Positions 15,501-16,659 of a stretch of DNA of 16,659 nt are shown here, piece by piece. The position numbers and the translations under genes are program-made. The stretch's first letter is position 1, and the number at the start of each line of letters is the position of its first letter. This DNA is from Dokdonella_A sp051958935. GTDB lineage: Bacteria; Pseudomonadota; Gammaproteobacteria; Xanthomonadales; Rhodanobacteraceae. Below the pieces are notes generated by a model. The model had not been told where the DNA came from and did no database searches. It saw only the letters and a program-made list of their open reading frames with translations. Where the stretch lies: assembly GCF_051958935.1 (NCBI RefSeq), contig NZ_JBQCFP010000175.1, positions 1 to 16,659 on the forward strand. The letters are read 5' to 3'.

Positions 15501-16146
15501 CGTCAGCGTGACCTGCGCAGGCGACGACCGCATCTTCGTCGATGGGTTCGACGGCAGCGGAGAAGCGGTCCAGCCGGTGCAGGATCCCGGGTTCGAATCC
15601 ACCACCACCGATGGCGGCGCGAACCCGTCGTGGGAGAGCCTGGACGGCAACGCAGGTGCCGATGGCGGCACCAATTTCTACGGTGACCTCGCCGATTTCG
15701 ACGGGCTGCCGATCCATGGCGGTCATTGGGTCACGTGGTTCGGCGGCTGGGAGGGCGGGGCGGAAATCCAGCACATCGCGCAGAGCGTGACGATCCCGTC
15801 CGGTGCGCCGCGCTATCTGAACTTCTGGCGCCTCATCGACAGCGTGCCCGACGCCGCTGGCACGCTGACGGTGTCGATCGACGGCAATGCGATCGACACG
15901 CTCGATGTCAGCAGTGCGACCCCCGACGTCGACTTCGAGCAGCGGTCGATCGACATCAGCGCGTACGCGAACGGCGCAGTCCATGTCATCCGCTTCCAGT
16001 ACCAATATGATGACGCCGGTGGCACCGGCATCGACGGCAACGTGTTCATCGACGACGTCACCGTCGACGCGACGCCGTCGAGCCCGCGACCCGCACCGGC
16101 ACGGCCGCAGCGGTCGACGTCCAAGGCCCACAAGCACGCACGCTGA
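12550..16146 (+). CDS. Secreted M12B (reprolysin-like) zinc metallopeptidase with four C-terminal repeats
   Basis: The 1198-residue protein begins with a Sec signal peptide (MNKYSIKAGLLVLGLC.. cleaved after AWA, about residue 23). An N-terminal propeptide-like region is followed by the metzincin catalytic domain: HEMGHQFGGNH (His332, Glu333, His336, His342) and the Met-turn IMAYAGIC (Met371). Next come Ig/Fn3-like modules (about 415-645), four ~85-residue repeats (649 to about 992), the motif DRIFVDGFDG (993-1002), and a final beta-rich module with PGFESTTTDGG and GNVFIDDVTVD, similar to carbohydrate-binding or jelly-roll domains. The tail is Pro/Arg/Lys-rich. The GTG start at 12550 gives the cleanest signal peptide; ATG 12535 would add five residues. 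It is likely an exported protease; substrate and route past the outer membrane are not visible. The gene stands alone between hairpins. Confidence 0.88.
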   Translation: MNKYSIKAGLLVLGLCTTATAWAGPTEAYWHDDVSRSPAPDAPHPAAFRSLTLDTVGVARHLRSAHESGIATGIALPQPDGGYADFMVVDSGVMPAELQRKYPDILSFKGSDAQGRAVRLDVSPMGFQAMVFDPAGIWVVRPETLGGGTHYLSFSRAELEVPGGIGRCEVHEQGIDPAGRNLVPDTPMTQTGVNRRVYRAAVAANHQYIAAVGGGTVAGGLSATVVAVNRVTQVYETELSISLALVPNNDLLMYASATGDPFGSNGTGVINNSTSVINGVIGAANYDIGHVFTTGSGGVAGLGVVCGGSKARGTTGLPNPTGDAFYIDFVAHEMGHQFGGNHPFNGTGGNCSGGNRNGPTAYEPGSGTTIMAYAGICAADDLQPHSDPYFHAISLQEINNYTNAGGNCSANTTNDNHAPVIDAGSMPSGYTIPARTPFVLSATANDPDAGDTVTYSWEEWDLGPAAALSAGDNGSSPIFRAWPPTVSGARMFPKLSTVLTGTTIKGETLPTTTRALKFRLTARDERPAHGTTQSADVTVNVVNTAGPFQVTTPNTAVSWAQGSTQSVTWDVANTTAAPVSCASVDIALSADGGQTFPYSLASGVANSGSANVTVPDVATTQARVSVACASNVFFDISNANFTIPAAAGTYTVGGNVTGLAGSGLVLQLNGANDLAISVNGSFAFPSALAGGTGYAVTVANPPAHPGQVCTVTNGNGAIGAANVTTIAVACSTPPPPTHTVGGHVAGLVGSGLALKLNGGAALPIAANGPYAFPGALADASVYTVMIASQPSGQTCTLAHANGTVTGADVTNVDVTCTGGGATYTVGGTVGGLTGSGLVLSLNAGAQTAAVASNGPFVFPTALADGSAYIVTIGTQPSGQTCSVANGSGTIAGANVTNVAVSCAATPTFTVGGTVSGLTGGSVGLSLNGGAQSQSVAANGAFTFPGGLVNGATYTVTVATQPATPPQTCVVTNGSGTIAGANVTNVSVTCAGDDRIFVDGFDGSGEAVQPVQDPGFESTTTDGGANPSWESLDGNAGADGGTNFYGDLADFDGLPIHGGHWVTWFGGWEGGAEIQHIAQSVTIPSGAPRYLNFWRLIDSVPDAAGTLTVSIDGNAIDTLDVSSATPDVDFEQRSIDISAYANGAVHVIRFQYQYDDAGGTGIDGNVFIDDVTVDATPSSPRPAPARPQRSTSKAHKHAR
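14494..15525 (+). repeat. Four tandem ~85-residue repeats inside the metallopeptidase gene
   Basis: Copies begin at 14494, 14758, 15013 and 15268 (residues 649, 737, 822, 907). Each has the pattern TVGGxVxGLxGSGLxLxLN, then FxFPxALxxGxxYxVTxxxQP, QTCxVxNGxGTIxGANVTNVxVxC. The two Cys per copy could form a disulfide. Copies 3 and 4 are more alike than copy 1, consistent with stepwise duplication. The unit is a secreted-protein beta-sandwich-like module that I have seen in Lysobacterales proteins; its function is unknown to me. Confidence 0.85.
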
Positions 16147-16168
16147 GACGTTGCGGCAACGCATGCAG

Positions 16169-16188
16169 GGCCTCCCTTCGGGGAGGCC
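16169..16188 (+). terminator. Terminator of the metallopeptidase gene
   Basis: GGCCTCCC-TTCG-GGGAGGCC is a perfect 8-bp stem closed by a stable UUCG-type tetraloop, 22 nt after the stop codon. TTGCTGCTCG follows, so the T-tract is partial. From here to 16445 I see no credible gene, RNA or repeat. Confidence 0.6.
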
Positions 16189-16445
16189 TTGCTGCTCGTA
16201 CGGCCTACGACCCGGCGGAAGCCCGGGCCGGCTTCTCGGGCCCCGGCACGGAACCGGATTGCGGTGTTCTCCGGCATGACGGGCTCCGCTTGCGCATATG
16301 CCTTGCTCCGATGCCGGCGCAGGAGAGCGGGCGACAACACGATGCTTCTCTAGAGACAGCCCTGCACGAGAACGCGAGCGAATTCCCGCACCCGACCGAA
16401 GGACTTTTCCCGTGCGAATGCGCACGCCTCCCGCGTCCTGCGCCC

Positions 16446-16474
16446 TTGTAACCGCCTGTACCTGCTAGTATCCT
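16446..16474 (+). promoter_or_regulatory. Promoter of tRNA-Ser(GGA)
   Basis: TTGTAA (16446-16451), a 17-bp spacer and TATCCT (16469-16474) are followed by a GC-rich discriminator, GCGCGGCCCG. This closely matches the tRNA-Ser(CGA) promoter at 7461-7489. TAGTAT (16466-16471) is an overlapping alternative -10. A small hairpin, CCCGC-CGA-GCGGG (16481-16493), lies in the leader. Confidence 0.6.
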
Positions 16475-16531
16475 GCGCGGCCCGCCGAGCGGGCGCGCGT
16501 GCGGCGGACCTCGTTTCACCGCATTCGTTAC

Positions 16532-16605
16532 GGAGAGGTGTCCGAGTGGTTGAAGGAGCACGCCTGGAAAGTGTGTAAACGGGTCAAACCGTTTCGCGGG
16601 TTCGA
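16532..16605 (+). tRNA. tRNA-Ser(GGA), interrupted in the T loop
   Basis: Acceptor GGAGAGG (16532-16538), the D arm, anticodon stem CACGC/GTGTG with loop CTGGAAA (anticodon GGA at 16566-16568, reading UCC/UCU), a long variable arm AAACGG..CCGTTT and the 5' half of the T arm GCGGGTTCGA are all present. The expected continuation ATCCCGC plus CCTCTCC acceptor strand is absent; after 16605 the sequence is unrelated and contains its own hairpins. The gene therefore looks split by an insertion or truncated. It still has a good promoter. Confidence 0.85.
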
Positions 16606-16659
16606 CAAATTCGTCGGGAACGAATTTGGACAGCCTCAGGCTGGCCCCTCGCGTAGCAA
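16606..16659 (+). other. Foreign-looking sequence joined to the tRNA-Ser(GGA) T loop
   Basis: Directly after the tRNA break lies a perfect 9-bp stem, CAAATTCGT-CGGGA-ACGAATTTG (16606-16628), then CAGCC-TCA-GGCTG (16631-16643). The stretch is more AT-rich than its surroundings. Only 54 bases are visible, with no coding frame. It may be the end of an integrated element, an insertion sequence or an intron; none can be named from this length. Confidence 0.5.

Noticed and set aside
14221..16425. 734-codon minus-strand frame opposite the metallopeptidase
   Set aside because: Its repeated Arg/Asp/Gly-rich text mirrors the coding repeats on the plus strand; no start context or domain.
16189..16445. 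Possible small genes between the metallopeptidase and tRNA-Ser(GGA)
   Set aside because: Open frames here are extensions of antisense shadows, with no ribosome-binding site or recognisable protein.

Overview
This is a GC-rich (roughly 70%) chromosomal window from a gammaproteobacterium, most likely the order Lysobacterales (Xanthomonadales) and perhaps the Dokdonella/Rhodanobacteraceae side. The grounds are a thr operon with a Thr-codon leader, GTAG-headed REP palindromes, a Kdo-kinase gene beside a family-9 glycosyltransferase and a DUF6165 gene, and a secreted M12B-type metallopeptidase carrying the 'DRIFVDGFDG' motif that I associate with secreted proteins of this group. The taxonomy is inference.

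Layout. 1-690 (minus): the 5' end of thrA, preceded by a thr leader peptide (eleven Thr and one Ser in twelve codons), hairpins that can bury the thrA ribosome-binding site, and a TTGACA promoter element. 734-990: three tandem ~85-bp palindromic REP units. 987-2099 (minus): ribonuclease D, full length but with an in-frame TGA at codon 190, where I expect a cysteine. 2155-6794 (plus): a membrane-anchored TPR/SUMF1-like protein, then a membrane-anchored Ser/Thr kinase with a C-terminal TPR region, probably one signalling or envelope module. 6820-8574 (minus): a DUF6165 protein, tRNA-Ser(CGA) with promoter and terminator, and a heptosyltransferase-like glycosyltransferase. 8645-12360 (plus): a tightly packed operon of Kdo kinase, metallo-beta-lactamase-fold hydrolase, moaA, moaC, moaD and moaE. 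12550-16146 (plus): a large secreted zinc metallopeptidase with four ~85-residue repeats. 16532-16659 (plus): tRNA-Ser(GGA), whose sequence stops matching a tRNA inside the T loop.

How the genes fit together. The divergent pair at 8574/8645 (glycosyltransferase and Kdo kinase) together with DUF6165 suggests inner-core lipopolysaccharide assembly. The same plus-strand operon continues into molybdopterin biosynthesis: MoaA and MoaC make cPMP, and MoaD/MoaE insert the sulfurs. The kinase/SUMF1 pair and the metallopeptidase face the envelope or the outside.

The points most worth a second look are the interrupted tRNA-Ser(GGA) at the right edge, the in-frame UGA in rnd, and the thr leader, which looks built to control translation of thrA rather than to terminate transcription. 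No CRISPR array, transposase or integrase gene was seen inside the window.
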